Shown: positions 52,645 through 62,183, counted from the stretch's first letter. The stretch is 64,000 bases of DNA from Saccharimonas sp963514895 (GCA_963514895.1 CAUPVK010000002.1:40144-104143); one strand, 5' to 3'. Notes: a model not told the origin generated them from the sequence alone. Translations and numbers: made by a program.

Positions 52645-53640
52645 ATGAACCTACCAACCAATCTAAAAAACCGCTCATTCCTAGCCCTCAAGGACTTTTC
52701 ATCAGAGGAAATCCGGCAGATGCTCGACACCGCGCACGAACTCAAGAAGCTCAAGCGCGAGGGTGTGCCGCACCGCCTGCACGAGGGTAAGCAGGTTGCG
52801 CTCTTGTTTGAGAAGAACTCCACCCGCACACGCTGCGCCTTTACGGTAGCGGCCAATGACCTTGGCGTTGCGCCGGAGTTTCTCGGTAAGGATGACATCC
52901 AGCTGGGCAAAAAGGAGTCGGTTGAGGACACCGCGAAGGTACTGGGCCGGATGTTTGATGGGATTGAATTCCGCGGCTTTAAGCACTCGACGGTGGAAGA
53001 CTTGGCCAAACACGCTGGCGTACCAGTGTGGAATGGCCTAACCGACCAGTTCCACCCGACGCAGATTTTGGCTGACTTTATGACGCTCGAGGAGCATGGT
53101 GGGCCGCTGGCTGGCACGAAGCTGGTTTTTGTCGGTGATGGGCGCAATAATATGGCCAATAGCCTGATGATTGGCTCGGCCAAGATGGGTGTTGACTTCC
53201 GCATCTTAGCGCCAGTTGAGCTGCACCCGAGCAGTGAGCTGGTTGATCTCGCCCGGGCAATTGCCGCCGAGACTGGTGCGCAGATTACCGTGACGGATGA
53301 TCGCGCCACGGCTCTGGAGGGAGCAGATGCGATCTACACCGACGTGTGGGTGTCGATGGGTGAGGAAGCGCAGTTCGCTGAGCGGATTGCTTTACTCAAA
53401 CCTTACCAGGTGAACCGTGCCATGCTTGACGAGACGCACAATCCACACGTTAAGTTCTTGCACTGCTTGCCAGCCTTCCACGATCTCAATACCGAGACGG
53501 GGCTGAAGATCTACCAAGACTATGGCCTTGAGAGTATGGAAGTGACGGACGAGGTGTTCCGCAGTGAGCACAGTGTGGTCTTCGACGAAGCGGAGAACCG
53601 CATGCACACGATTAAGGCAGTGATGGCACTGACGTTATAA
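52645..53640 (+). CDS. arcB: Ornithine carbamoyltransferase, catabolic
   Basis: 331 residues of normal length. The carbamoyl-phosphate motif FEKNSTRTR and the ornithine motif FLHCLP are intact. In this operon it splits citrulline with phosphate to ornithine and carbamoyl phosphate. The start immediately follows the arcA stop; GAGAGGATG sits before the ATG. Confidence 0.97.
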   Translation: MNLPTNLKNRSFLALKDFSSEEIRQMLDTAHELKKLKREGVPHRLHEGKQVALLFEKNSTRTRCAFTVAANDLGVAPEFLGKDDIQLGKKESVEDTAKVLGRMFDGIEFRGFKHSTVEDLAKHAGVPVWNGLTDQFHPTQILADFMTLEEHGGPLAGTKLVFVGDGRNNMANSLMIGSAKMGVDFRILAPVELHPSSELVDLARAIAAETGAQITVTDDRATALEGADAIYTDVWVSMGEEAQFAERIALLKPYQVNRAMLDETHNPHVKFLHCLPAFHDLNTETGLKIYQDYGLESMEVTDEVFRSEHSVVFDEAENRMHTIKAVMALTL

Positions 53641-53670
53641 CAAGTAACTGAGGCATAGGGGGCCTCACGT

Positions 53671-55146
53671 ATGACAACACAACAAACACAACAAGAGAGC
53701 AAGCTGGGGTGGCGATCACTCACCGGGCTTGTCATCGGCAGCATGATTGGGGCTGGTATCTTCAATCTTGTCCGTAATACTGCAGAATCGGCTGGACCAC
53801 TGGCAACCATCATTGCTTGGCTTGTCACTGGGGTGGGAATGGTCTTCCTCGTCCTGAGTTTTCGCAATCTTGCCGAAAAGCGCCCCGACCTTGATGCCGG
53901 CATCTATAGCTATGCCGAGGCAGGGTTTGGCAAATATGTTGGGTTCAACTCGGCTTGGGGGTATTGGATCTCGGCCTGGATTGGCAACATCGCCTATGCC
54001 GTAACGGCCTTCTCAGCACTTGGCTATTTCTTCCCGCAGCTGTTTGCTGATGGCCAAAACTGGGCTTCGGCGATTGGTATGTCAGTCTTGCTCTGGGGCG
54101 TGCACTGCCTGATTCTCAGAGGTGTGCGCACGGCGAGTGCGGTGAACTTGCTCATCACGATTGCCAAGATTGTCCCGCTGATGGTCTTCCTTGTGGCGAT
54201 TATTGCTGCCTTCAAGCTCGATATCTTCTCGAAGGATCTCTGGGGGCTGGCTGGTAGTAATCTGAGTCTTGACGTTGTTCTGCGGCAGATCAAGGATATG
54301 ATGATCGTTACCGTCTGGGTGTTTATTGGCATCGAGGGTGCGGTTGTGTTCTCGGGCCGGGCTAAGCAGCGCAGCGACGTCGTTAAGGCGACCTTCATTG
54401 GCTTTGCCGCCGTGCTTGCGCTCTATGTCTTGATGACTGTCCTCGCCTTTGGCGTGGCAACGCAGCCAGAGTTGGCTGGCCTTAAAGACCCAGCGATGGC
54501 GCTCTTGCTTGAGAAGGTAGTTGGGCCGTGGGGTGCCTGGCTGGTCAATAGTGGCTTGATCATTGCGGTGCTTGGTGGCTGGCTGGCCTGGACGATGTTT
54601 GCAGCTGAGCTGCCCTACCAAGCAGCAAAGGTTGGCACTTTTCCGACGTTTTTTGCCAAAGAGAACAAGGTTGGCGTGCCAAAGAACTCGCTGCTGGTGA
54701 CCAACGCTTTGGTGCAGTTCTTTATCCTGACGATACCGCTGACAAGTGGCTCGGTGTATAACATTGGTATTGCGATTGCGACATCGGCAATTCTCGTGCC
54801 TTATGCCTTGACGGCCTTTTACCAGCTGAAGTACTCGGCTCTCGAGAAGCCAGAGACGAAGGGCCGGGCAGCCAATATCTTGATTGGTGTGATGGCCAGT
54901 GTGTATAGCGTCTGGCTGGTCTATGCCGCAGGCGTAGAGAACCTGCTGGTGACAGTGTTCTTGTATGTGCCGGGTATTGTGGTCTATGGCCTGATGCGCA
55001 AGCAGCAAGGCAAGAAGCCATTCACGACGCTTGAGTGGCTGCTTGTCGCAGCACTACTGGTGGCGCTGGCCTACGCGCTATTCCAGCTGCTGACTGGTGG
55101 ACTGGATAAGACACTGGGTATTACGATGCCAAAGCTGTTTAACTAA
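53671..55146 (+). CDS. arcD: Arginine/ornithine antiporter
   Basis: 491 residues and about 12-13 membrane helices in the amino acid-polyamine-cation (APC) family. The start IGSMIGAGIFNL carries the substrate-binding GxG of helix 1. It imports arginine and exports ornithine without energy cost. Follows arcB by 30 bases. Confidence 0.93.
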   Translation: MTTQQTQQESKLGWRSLTGLVIGSMIGAGIFNLVRNTAESAGPLATIIAWLVTGVGMVFLVLSFRNLAEKRPDLDAGIYSYAEAGFGKYVGFNSAWGYWISAWIGNIAYAVTAFSALGYFFPQLFADGQNWASAIGMSVLLWGVHCLILRGVRTASAVNLLITIAKIVPLMVFLVAIIAAFKLDIFSKDLWGLAGSNLSLDVVLRQIKDMMIVTVWVFIGIEGAVVFSGRAKQRSDVVKATFIGFAAVLALYVLMTVLAFGVATQPELAGLKDPAMALLLEKVVGPWGAWLVNSGLIIAVLGGWLAWTMFAAELPYQAAKVGTFPTFFAKENKVGVPKNSLLVTNALVQFFILTIPLTSGSVYNIGIAIATSAILVPYALTAFYQLKYSALEKPETKGRAANILIGVMASVYSVWLVYAAGVENLLVTVFLYVPGIVVYGLMRKQQGKKPFTTLEWLLVAALLVALAYALFQLLTGGLDKTLGITMPKLFN

Positions 55147-55209
55147 TGAGGAGCCATGCGGTGCGCCAAGAATAGGGCGCACCGCATGAGTATAAGAGAA
55201 AGGAGTGCG

Positions 55210-55983
55210 ATGTTTCATTACGCGATTACCCGCCGGCCAAGCCGTAGCTTGATCAATGGTATTAGCCAGACGCCGGAGAAGGGGAAGCCAGACTACGAGC
55301 GGGCAATGCAGCAGTACGATCAGTACGTTGCGCTGCTCCGCCAGTGCGGCCTTGCGGTGACGGTCTTGGAGCCTAATGAGGAGTATCCGGATAGCGTCTT
55401 TATTGAGGATAATGCTCTGTGTACGCCGCATGGGGTGGCGATTTTGTCGCGGCCTGGGGCGGAGAGCCGGCGCGGCGAGGCGAGCTTGCCGGATTTGCGC
55501 CAGGCGCTCAGCCAGCATTATGATACGATTGAGCAGGTTGAGGCACCTGGCACCGTCGACCCCGGCGATATTATGATGGTGGGTGACCACTACTATATTG
55601 GTCTGAGCCACCGCACCAACCAGGCGGCAGCCGAGCAGATCACCGCTATCCTTGAGCGCTACGGCATGACGGCCGAGACGGTCGAGGTGACAGGGATTCT
55701 GCACCTTAAGGATGATGTGGTTTACTTAGATAACAACAACCTGATCGTTGCCAAGGCGTATGAGCACCACCCAGCTTTTGCACCATTTAATAAGTTGGTG
55801 GTGGATGACGATGAGTACTATGCGGTGAATAGCTTGTGGATTAATGGCACGGTGATTGTGCCGCAGGGCTTTCCCAAGATTGAGCAGCAGATCCGCGACT
55901 GTGGCTACCACGTAGAACTAATCGATACGAGTGAATTTGAAAAAATAACCGGCAGTTTGACCTGCATGTCGTTGAGGTTTTAG
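55210..55983 (+). CDS. DDAH-like amidinotransferase-superfamily hydrolase in the arginine operon
   Basis: 258 residues from the ATG at 55210 (AAAGGAG upstream; an earlier frame start at 55156 has none). The beta/alpha propeller fold of the guanidino-modifying superfamily is shown by PDSVFIEDNAL, PGTVDPGDIM, the His in GILHLKDDV and the catalytic Cys in GSLTCMSLRF at the very end. Size and motifs fit dimethylarginine dimethylaminohydrolase (DDAH), which turns methylated arginine into citrulline plus dimethylamine. Its product would enter the arcB step. The alternative is a related hydrolase for another guanidino compound. arcC starts one base after its stop. Confidence 0.82.
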   Translation: MFHYAITRRPSRSLINGISQTPEKGKPDYERAMQQYDQYVALLRQCGLAVTVLEPNEEYPDSVFIEDNALCTPHGVAILSRPGAESRRGEASLPDLRQALSQHYDTIEQVEAPGTVDPGDIMMVGDHYYIGLSHRTNQAAAEQITAILERYGMTAETVEVTGILHLKDDVVYLDNNNLIVAKAYEHHPAFAPFNKLVVDDDEYYAVNSLWINGTVIVPQGFPKIEQQIRDCGYHVELIDTSEFEKITGSLTCMSLRF

Positions 55984-55984
55984 G

Positions 55985-56926
55985 ATGAGTACAATTGTGA
56001 TTGCATTGGGCGGTAACGCCCTCCAAAAACAAGGTGAAGCAAGTGTGGCTGCGCAGCAGCGAGTGGCGAGCGAGACGGCGGCTCAGCTGGTGCCGCTGAT
56101 TGCGGCTGGGCATCGGCTGGTGATCGTCCACGGCAATGGGCCGCAGGTGGGGAATATTGTGCTCCATGAGGAGGCGATTAATACTCCTGAGGTGCCAACA
56201 ATGCCGCTTGATACGTGCGGCGCAATGAGCCAAGGGGAGATTGGCTACTGGCTACAGCAGGCGCTGACGAATGAGTTTGCCCGCCGCGGTATGCCAAACC
56301 ACGCCGTGACGATGGTGACGCAGACGGTGGTTGATGCAGGCGACCCGGCGTTTGCAAATCCTACGAAGCCAATCGGGGTCTTTTATGCTTCCGAGGCTGA
56401 GGCGCAGCAGTCGGCGGCAGGGCGCGATTTCGTCTTTAAAGAAGATGCGGGGCGAGGCTGGCGCCGCGTTGTGCCATCACCTCGGCCGCAGCGCGTGGTG
56501 GAAGAGGGTGCGGTACGTGCCCTGCTTGATGCTGGCTTGACCGTTGTGACAGCGGGCGGTGGCGGGATTCCGGTAGTTGAGAATGAAGCGCAGGGTATGG
56601 CCGGGGTCGAGGCGGTGATTGATAAAGACTTTACCGCTGCGGTGGTAGCTGATGCGATTGATGCCGAAGCCTTGGTGATTCTCACTGCCGTCGATAACGC
56701 GATGGTCGACTATGGTACGCCGCAGGCTCGTGCGATTGGCCAGACGACCAGCCAGGAGATGCACGCCTATGCCGAGCAGGGGCAGTTTGCGTCGGGTAGT
56801 ATGCTACCGAAGGTGCAGGCCGCGCTCAATTTCGTGGCAAAGCCTGGTCGGCGCGCCATCATTGCCAACCTAGAGCACGCTGCAGCTGCCGTGGCAGGTG
56901 AGCAAGGGACGATTATTGTGTCGTAG
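55985..56926 (+). CDS. arcC: Carbamate kinase
   Basis: 313 residues of the amino-acid kinase family with VIALGGNALQ at the N-terminus, VHGNGPQVG, TAGGGGIPV and VIDKDFTAA. It transfers the phosphate of carbamoyl phosphate to ADP, the ATP-yielding step of the pathway. Last gene of the arc operon; a terminator follows 24 bases after the stop. Confidence 0.97.
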   Translation: MSTIVIALGGNALQKQGEASVAAQQRVASETAAQLVPLIAAGHRLVIVHGNGPQVGNIVLHEEAINTPEVPTMPLDTCGAMSQGEIGYWLQQALTNEFARRGMPNHAVTMVTQTVVDAGDPAFANPTKPIGVFYASEAEAQQSAAGRDFVFKEDAGRGWRRVVPSPRPQRVVEEGAVRALLDAGLTVVTAGGGGIPVVENEAQGMAGVEAVIDKDFTAAVVADAIDAEALVILTAVDNAMVDYGTPQARAIGQTTSQEMHAYAEQGQFASGSMLPKVQAALNFVAKPGRRAIIANLEHAAAAVAGEQGTIIVS

Positions 56927-56950
56927 GATACCGCGAGGAGAGAAACAGAT

Positions 56951-56985
56951 AGACACTGGTGCAAAGAGCGCTGGTGTCTATTTTT
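56951..56985 (+). terminator. Intrinsic terminator of the arc operon
   Basis: 12-bp stem AGACACTGGTGC / GCGCTGGTGTCT (three G-T pairs), loop AAAGA, followed by ATTTTT. Confidence 0.85.
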
Positions 56986-57040
56986 GATGGCATTGTCTGT
57001 GGTAAGTATGATATAACCAGTACTTTATTTTTCAAACTAC

Positions 57041-57069
57041 TTGACATTTCAATATACCTTGTATAGCAT
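57041..57069 (+). promoter_or_regulatory. Promoter and operator candidate of the ABC-padR-pspC operon
   Basis: TTGACA (57041-57046), 17-base spacer, TAGCAT (57064-57069). The spacer holds TATAC-CTT-GTATA (57053-57065), a perfect inverted repeat that could be the PadR operator. Confidence 0.55.
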
Positions 57070-57108
57070 AGTACCAGGCAATAACAATAATATCGTAAGG
57101 AGCATCGA

Positions 57109-58383
57109 ATGAGGAGAATCGATATAATCAAGCGAGCAGGGCGGAACCTACGCCAAGCCAAGGCTCGCACAGCACTAACAGCACTGGCGATGTCAGTGGG
57201 AGCATTTACAATTGGTTTGGCGCTGATGCTGGGCAATGGCGGCCGGGCTTTCTTGACCTCGGTGATTGATAGTGCCGGTAGTGCCTCGACGGTGTATGTG
57301 ACGCACGCCCGTGATGAAAAGAAATTACCTGAATATGGCAAAAATAAGGCGGTGAATGAGAGCGGCACCCTCGTGCTGAGCGATGATGATGTTGCCAAGC
57401 TCAGCAAGCTTGATCACGTTAAGACGGTGCGGCCGTATGCGAATGTGACCCAAGTGGTGCGCTATGTAGAGAGCCCAGCTAACCACAAGCGGCTGATTGC
57501 CTCCATTAACGTCAAAAATGAAGGCAAAACATCGAAAATTGTGGCCGGTGAGTTAACGAAGACTGATGACGGTACAGATCTCGTGCCTGGCCAAGCCATC
57601 CTTGCTAAGGAATATCTGGCCGACTTTGGCTTTGACTCGGCCCAGGATGCGGTCGGCAAGACGGTTACGCTCCATGCTCAGGGGCCGGGCGGGACGCATG
57701 ATACCCAGCTGACTATTGTGGCGGTCGAAACAGCCGGTATGGCCTCAATTGGCTACCAGCCTGGTGTGACGATTGCGACTGATGATGCACTGCTTATCAA
57801 CCAAAAGACCAAAGCCCCCGGCGCAGCTAACCAGTACCCAAGCGTCGTGATACGAGCAGATAGCGATGATCATGCTGCTGCTGTGAAAGACGCAGTCGTG
57901 AAGCTCGGTGGTGGTACCTACCAAGCCCAGACCTTTACTGAAGCAAAGGAAGGTATGCTCAGTCTTATCAATGGGGCGCAGTATGCTCTGCTCGCCTTTG
58001 GTGCCCTCGCCTTGCTGGCTAGTATGTTTGGGATTATTAACACTATGTACATCTCAGTGCTGGAGCGAACGCAGCAGATTGGCCTCATGAAGGCGCTGGG
58101 GATGCGTAGCCGTGATGTTGGTAAGCTCTTCCGCTACGAGGCTGCCCTGATCGGTATCATCGGTGGTGCGATTGGTGCGGGCGGGGCTAGCCTGCTGAGC
58201 CTACTCAACCCCTGGATTGTTGAGAAGCTCAAGTTTGAGGAGGGTATGCAGCTGCTTCTACCCGAAGCCTGGCAGATGGTTGCCCTCGTGGCGCTACTGG
58301 CCATCCTCGGCATTATTGCCAGCTACTTACCAAGCCGCAAAGCAACCAAGCTTGACCCAATCGAGGCATTAAGGACAGAATAG
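57109..58383 (+). CDS. MacB/FtsX-type ABC transporter permease
   Basis: 424 residues: one N-terminal membrane helix (about 19-40), an outer MacB periplasmic-core-like domain (about 45-280) and three C-terminal helices (FtsX domain), ending in PSRKATKLDPIEALRTE as is typical. With the following ATPase it likely exports or senses a peptide, lipid or antibiotic rather than importing. Ribosome site AAGGAG. Confidence 0.94.
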   Translation: MRRIDIIKRAGRNLRQAKARTALTALAMSVGAFTIGLALMLGNGGRAFLTSVIDSAGSASTVYVTHARDEKKLPEYGKNKAVNESGTLVLSDDDVAKLSKLDHVKTVRPYANVTQVVRYVESPANHKRLIASINVKNEGKTSKIVAGELTKTDDGTDLVPGQAILAKEYLADFGFDSAQDAVGKTVTLHAQGPGGTHDTQLTIVAVETAGMASIGYQPGVTIATDDALLINQKTKAPGAANQYPSVVIRADSDDHAAAVKDAVVKLGGGTYQAQTFTEAKEGMLSLINGAQYALLAFGALALLASMFGIINTMYISVLERTQQIGLMKALGMRSRDVGKLFRYEAALIGIIGGAIGAGGASLLSLLNPWIVEKLKFEEGMQLLLPEAWQMVALVALLAILGIIASYLPSRKATKLDPIEALRTE

Positions 58384-58398
58384 CATAAGGAGAAGGAC

Positions 58399-59085
58399 AT
58401 GATTGAACTACGGCATATTACCAAAACCTATGGCAAAAAGCACAACCAATTTAAGGCACTCAATGACATTAACCTGACCATACCTGGGGGCGCCAGCGTA
58501 GCTATTCTCGGCAAATCTGGCTCGGGTAAGTCCACCTTGATGCACGCGATCTCTGGCCTCGACCGGCCACAGACAGGGCAAGTGGTGATCGGCGGGCGAG
58601 ATATCCTGCAGATGAAGCCGCGGCAGGTTGATGCCTTCCGGGCACGGACGATCAGCTTTATCTTCCAGAGTTTCTTTGTCGAGGGTAACGATAGCGTGGT
58701 GAGCAACGTGATGCTGCCGCTGGAGATCGCTGGCGTGCCGCGGGCGCAGCGCAGCGCCAAGGTGAACCAGGCGCTCGAGGCGGTCGGCTTGGCCAGCAAA
58801 AAGCACAATAAGGCCAAGGATTTGTCTGGTGGGCAGAAGCAGCGCCTGGCGATTGCCCGGGCAATCGTCGGTGAGCCCAAGATTCTGTTTGCCGATGAAC
58901 CAACTGGCAACCTGGATAGCGAGACGGGCACCCAGATCGAGGAGCTGCTCTTTCGCCAGCAGCGTGAGCATGGCACAACGCTGATTATTGTGACGCACGA
59001 TGCGGATCTGGCTAAGCAATGTGATTACCAAGTGGTGATCAAAGACGGGCGTGTCACACGCCATAACATCCCAGGGGGGCACTGA
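58399..59085 (+). CDS. MacB/LolD-type ABC transporter ATPase
   Basis: 228 residues: GKSGSGKST, DLSGGQKQR, ILFADEPTGNLD, TLIIVTHD. Its size and the LFADEPTGNLD wording are typical of MacB/LolD-type partners. Its stop overlaps the ATG of the PadR gene by one base. Confidence 0.95.
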   Translation: MIELRHITKTYGKKHNQFKALNDINLTIPGGASVAILGKSGSGKSTLMHAISGLDRPQTGQVVIGGRDILQMKPRQVDAFRARTISFIFQSFFVEGNDSVVSNVMLPLEIAGVPRAQRSAKVNQALEAVGLASKKHNKAKDLSGGQKQRLAIARAIVGEPKILFADEPTGNLDSETGTQIEELLFRQQREHGTTLIIVTHDADLAKQCDYQVVIKDGRVTRHNIPGGH

Positions 59086-59414
59086 TGAATGCAACTGACT
59101 ATGCCGAGGCGCTGACGACGCAGCTGCGCAAAGGCTTCTTATCGTACTGCGTGCTGGTGGTGTGTGCTAAGGAGCCACGCTATACCAGCGAGATCATCCA
59201 GCAGCTCCGTCAGGCTGACCTGATGGTGGTGGAGGGAACGATCTACCCATTACTGAGTCGCTTGCAAAAGGACGGGCTCTTGCAACACGAATGGAAAGAA
59301 AGTGAGCAAGGGCCACCACGCAAATACTATACGGCCACACCATTTGGTGCAGAGGTAACCAAGCAGCTCAAACACAATATTGCGGCACTAAGTAGTACAA
59401 TAGAGAAGTTGTAA
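59085..59414 (+). CDS. PadR-family transcriptional regulator
   Basis: 109 residues with a winged helix domain: YTSEIIQQLRQADLMVVEGTIYPLLSRLQKDGLL, then the wing GPPRKYYTAT. PadR proteins next to PspC-type genes and MacB-like ABC genes form a recurring stress-response set. Probably represses this operon at the inverted repeat in its promoter. Confidence 0.93.
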   Translation: MNATDYAEALTTQLRKGFLSYCVLVVCAKEPRYTSEIIQQLRQADLMVVEGTIYPLLSRLQKDGLLQHEWKESEQGPPRKYYTATPFGAEVTKQLKHNIAALSSTIEKL

Positions 59415-59426
59415 GGAGGACATGTC

Positions 59427-60713
59427 ATGAAGGAAATTACCAATATCCACCTCGCCAAGACGCCATTTCGTGTTGAGGTCGAGGCGAAGCACGCGCTGGG
59501 AGAGTATCTGGCGTCGATTCAGCAGCGGATGCATGCCGAGCCAGAAGCAATGCGCGAGATCGAAGCGCGGATGGTCGAGCTGCTGGCCGAGCGCGGTGTG
59601 ACGCGCGATGGTGTGGTGACTACTGAGGACGTCACGGCGCTGCGCGGTCAGATGGGTGAACCTCGGGAGTTTGCCAGTGAAGCCGAGGCGGGAGATGACG
59701 ATGCTGCGTTGCAAGATGCGGCTGAGGCGGCTCTCGCGGACGGGGCACCCAAGCAGCTGATGCGCGATACAGATCATGCGTTGATCGGTGGGGTGTGTGC
59801 TGGGGTAGCGGCATACTTTGGAATTAGCCCGCTGTGGATTCGCTTGCTGGCAATCGTCTCACCTTTTATGACGTTTGGGACGGCGCTGCTGATCTATATC
59901 GTGATGTGGCTTTCTATTCCACCAGCCGTCACGGCGTCGGATAAACTGCGCATGGCAGGTAAGCCAGTGACGTTTGATAGCTTAAAAAAAGCCGCTGCCG
60001 AGCCTGTCAGCGGTAGCCAAGCGGCCCAGACTGCTGCGAAGGTGCTGCGCATTATGATTGGCTGTGGGGTCTTGATGATGGCGCTGGGTGCGCTCGTCGC
60101 ACTGATGGTCGGTGGTGTAATGAGCGCTACTATGGTCTCAAGCATGGGCGACTTTGCTGCGCAGAGCTGGCTGTGGTTGGCGTATGGTTGTGCAGTGCTC
60201 GGCGGCGTGGCGCTGACTGCTTTGCTCTCACTTGGCGCATGGAGTATCTTTGCCTGGCGGCTGAAGCGGCCGGTTGGTATTGCGATGCTAGCGATGCTCC
60301 TCGTTGGGGCAGTTGCTATCTCTGGCCTAGCGGTTGGTGGAATGAATGCGGGGATGAGTCTCGACCGCCAAATGCGTGACGTGCAGCGCACTAAGGTAGT
60401 TGACGTGGCCGATGCCACTACAGTGCGTGTCGATGGCACCGTCAGGGTGAGCTATGGGGGCTATGCTGAAAAGCCGCGTGTTGAGATAGACTACCTGCAG
60501 ATGAAGGGTGTCAAAGAACCAACAGCGACGATTACCAAGGAAGGCAGCCGGGCTATTGTGACCGTACAGCATGATGCCTGCCGTGATCGCCATGGTCTCT
60601 TCTCGACGTGTACCTACTCACCCAAGGATTATGTCAGTGTCCGCGTTTATGGGCCATCACCACAGATGATGGAGGTGGACCATCGCCCTGATGTGGTGAC
60701 TGATCGGTCGTAG
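59427..60713 (+). CDS. PspC-domain envelope-stress protein
   Basis: 428 residues. A cytosolic N-terminal helical domain (about 1-95, resembling HAAS/DUF1700-type domains), a PspC domain (about 110-168) with RDTDHALIGGVCAGVAAYFG, further membrane helices (about 200-300) and an outer C-terminal domain with beta repeats. PspC senses membrane stress. Following padR directly suggests PadR-regulated envelope sensing. AGGAGG precedes the ATG. Confidence 0.88.
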   Translation: MKEITNIHLAKTPFRVEVEAKHALGEYLASIQQRMHAEPEAMREIEARMVELLAERGVTRDGVVTTEDVTALRGQMGEPREFASEAEAGDDDAALQDAAEAALADGAPKQLMRDTDHALIGGVCAGVAAYFGISPLWIRLLAIVSPFMTFGTALLIYIVMWLSIPPAVTASDKLRMAGKPVTFDSLKKAAAEPVSGSQAAQTAAKVLRIMIGCGVLMMALGALVALMVGGVMSATMVSSMGDFAAQSWLWLAYGCAVLGGVALTALLSLGAWSIFAWRLKRPVGIAMLAMLLVGAVAISGLAVGGMNAGMSLDRQMRDVQRTKVVDVADATTVRVDGTVRVSYGGYAEKPRVEIDYLQMKGVKEPTATITKEGSRAIVTVQHDACRDRHGLFSTCTYSPKDYVSVRVYGPSPQMMEVDHRPDVVTDRS

Positions 60714-60733
60714 CTGCGATGAGGATAAACACT

Positions 60734-60761
60734 AAAACCCGCTTGGATGAGCGGGTTTTTT
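60734..60761 (+). terminator. Intrinsic terminator of the ABC-padR-pspC operon
   Basis: AAAACCCGCT-TGGATG-AGCGGGTTTT stem-loop continuing into T. Confidence 0.92.
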
Positions 60762-60847
60762 ATATGTTTTTGTTTTTTGGGTAGAGGGGAAGCAGAGAAG
60801 TATGCGATGGGCCGCGTCTTGGTCAGTATGGCGATTTATGGCACCTT

Positions 60848-60856
60848 TGCTATACT
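60848..60856 (+). promoter_or_regulatory. Extended -10 of the second kinase-like gene, leaderless geometry
   Basis: TGC-TATACT, then AGAGGT, then ATG at 60863. Confidence 0.62.
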
Positions 60857-60862
60857 AGAGGT

Positions 60863-61873
60863 ATGAGTCAGCCGTCGTCTTCCCAGATTTTGAGTCCATC
60901 GGCGCTTGCGATGGTAGCGCAGCACTGTAAGGTGACGCGTGATCAGGTGCGGGTGGTGCCAATTGACGGTGCGTCAACTGGGTGCCGACGAGCTGTTGCA
61001 CTGGCTGGGACGCAGTCGGTGTTTGTCAAGGAAGCCGATCCAGAAGCTTCGAACCACGCTGCGCTGGCAGCGGCTCTGAGCAAAGATGATGCGGTGATTC
61101 GGGCGCTGCAACAGGCCGGTTCGCCTCTGGTGACGGAGTTTGTTCAGTATGATGATGAGCGGGTGATCATGCTGAGCCAGGCGTATATTGCTAAGGATGG
61201 CTGGCAGTGGCAGCTGCCTGATGCGGCGGATAAGCTGGCTCGTCAGCGCTATATAGCGGCGGTGCTGCGGGCGATTGCTCAGCTTGAGCAGACCGAGCTG
61301 CCTGCGGCGGCAGCTGAGACGCTTACGCTGCATGCTACGGCGTTTGACCGGGTGGTGCAGTGTCAGGGGCTTCGGCTGCTCTGTGATGATGCGACGCGGC
61401 GTGAAGAGCTCCAGCAGACGTACCGCTCCTGGGCTGAGCAAGCCAGTAAGCCAGTGATTCGTCGGCGCTACGAGCAGGTTTGCGCTGTGCTTGATAATAC
61501 TAAGCGCTTGGCTGATCTCGCTATGCTGGCTCAGCAGGTGGCCGACCAGCCGTGTGATCGGTTGAGCCATGGTGATGTACGGAGTGAGACAATTGCCTAC
61601 CATGCTGCTCAAGATAAAGTGAAGCTAATTGATTGGCAGTGGGCGGCTTATGTGCCAAAGCGGTGGAGCGCAACCGAGTTCTTGCTCGATATGGCGCGCC
61701 GCGGCTACGATGTGCAGGCCTGGCAGGCTGAGCTGAACCGGCCGCTGCTTGCTGGCCTAGTAGGGTATTATGCTGTGTGTAGCGCTCAGCCTGCTCCTGA
61801 GGCGGCTCAGGCAGTGCGGCGGCTCCAGGCGTATATGGCGGCAACGGCGTATGATATGCTGGGCTATGAATAG
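60863..61873 (+). CDS. APH/choline kinase-like phosphotransferase
   Basis: 336 residues. N-lobe with a probable ATP-binding Lys in SVFVKEAD; catalytic loop RLSHGDVRSETI (HGD, but with Thr where the loop Asn is expected), and DWQWA as metal-binding Asp. Similar to aminoglycoside and choline/ethanolamine kinases. Substrate unknown. The unusual loop might reduce activity. Monocistronic. Confidence 0.78.
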   Translation: MSQPSSSQILSPSALAMVAQHCKVTRDQVRVVPIDGASTGCRRAVALAGTQSVFVKEADPEASNHAALAAALSKDDAVIRALQQAGSPLVTEFVQYDDERVIMLSQAYIAKDGWQWQLPDAADKLARQRYIAAVLRAIAQLEQTELPAAAAETLTLHATAFDRVVQCQGLRLLCDDATRREELQQTYRSWAEQASKPVIRRRYEQVCAVLDNTKRLADLAMLAQQVADQPCDRLSHGDVRSETIAYHAAQDKVKLIDWQWAAYVPKRWSATEFLLDMARRGYDVQAWQAELNRPLLAGLVGYYAVCSAQPAPEAAQAVRRLQAYMAATAYDMLGYE

Positions 61874-61969
61874 CTAAGGACTACTCGTTGATGCTTTTAT
61901 GGTTGCTGCAAAAAGATTACTCGTGCATATTGCGAGTGTCATTTTAGATGATAGGAGGTGAATATACCA

Positions 61970-62181
61970 TGGTAAAGACGGCGCACAGTAGTCTTGGGAC
62001 TGATCCAGCTACCAAGCAGAGAGAAGAGGGTGAGATTTCGTCTCAGAGTATGCAGCCACGGTATAACCAGGAGACTGAACGCGCTATTGCTCAGGCGCGT
62101 GCTATGATGGATGACACACAGCCGCTGCAGCAGTATACGTCTTTTGCTGCACTGGTTGCAGCGATTGATGCAGAATCGTGA
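61970..62181 (+). CDS. Antitoxin-like small protein (RelB/DinJ-type C-terminus)
   Basis: About 70 residues from the ATG at 61970, behind a strong GGAGGTGA site; the longer reading from 61948 has none. The end (ERAIAQARAMMDDTQPLQQYTSFAALVAAIDAES) resembles the toxin-binding tail of RelB/DinJ antitoxins. The N-terminus is polar and disordered and lacks an obvious ribbon-helix-helix. A damaged toxin remnant lies just downstream. Confidence 0.5.
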
Positions 62182-62183
62182 TG

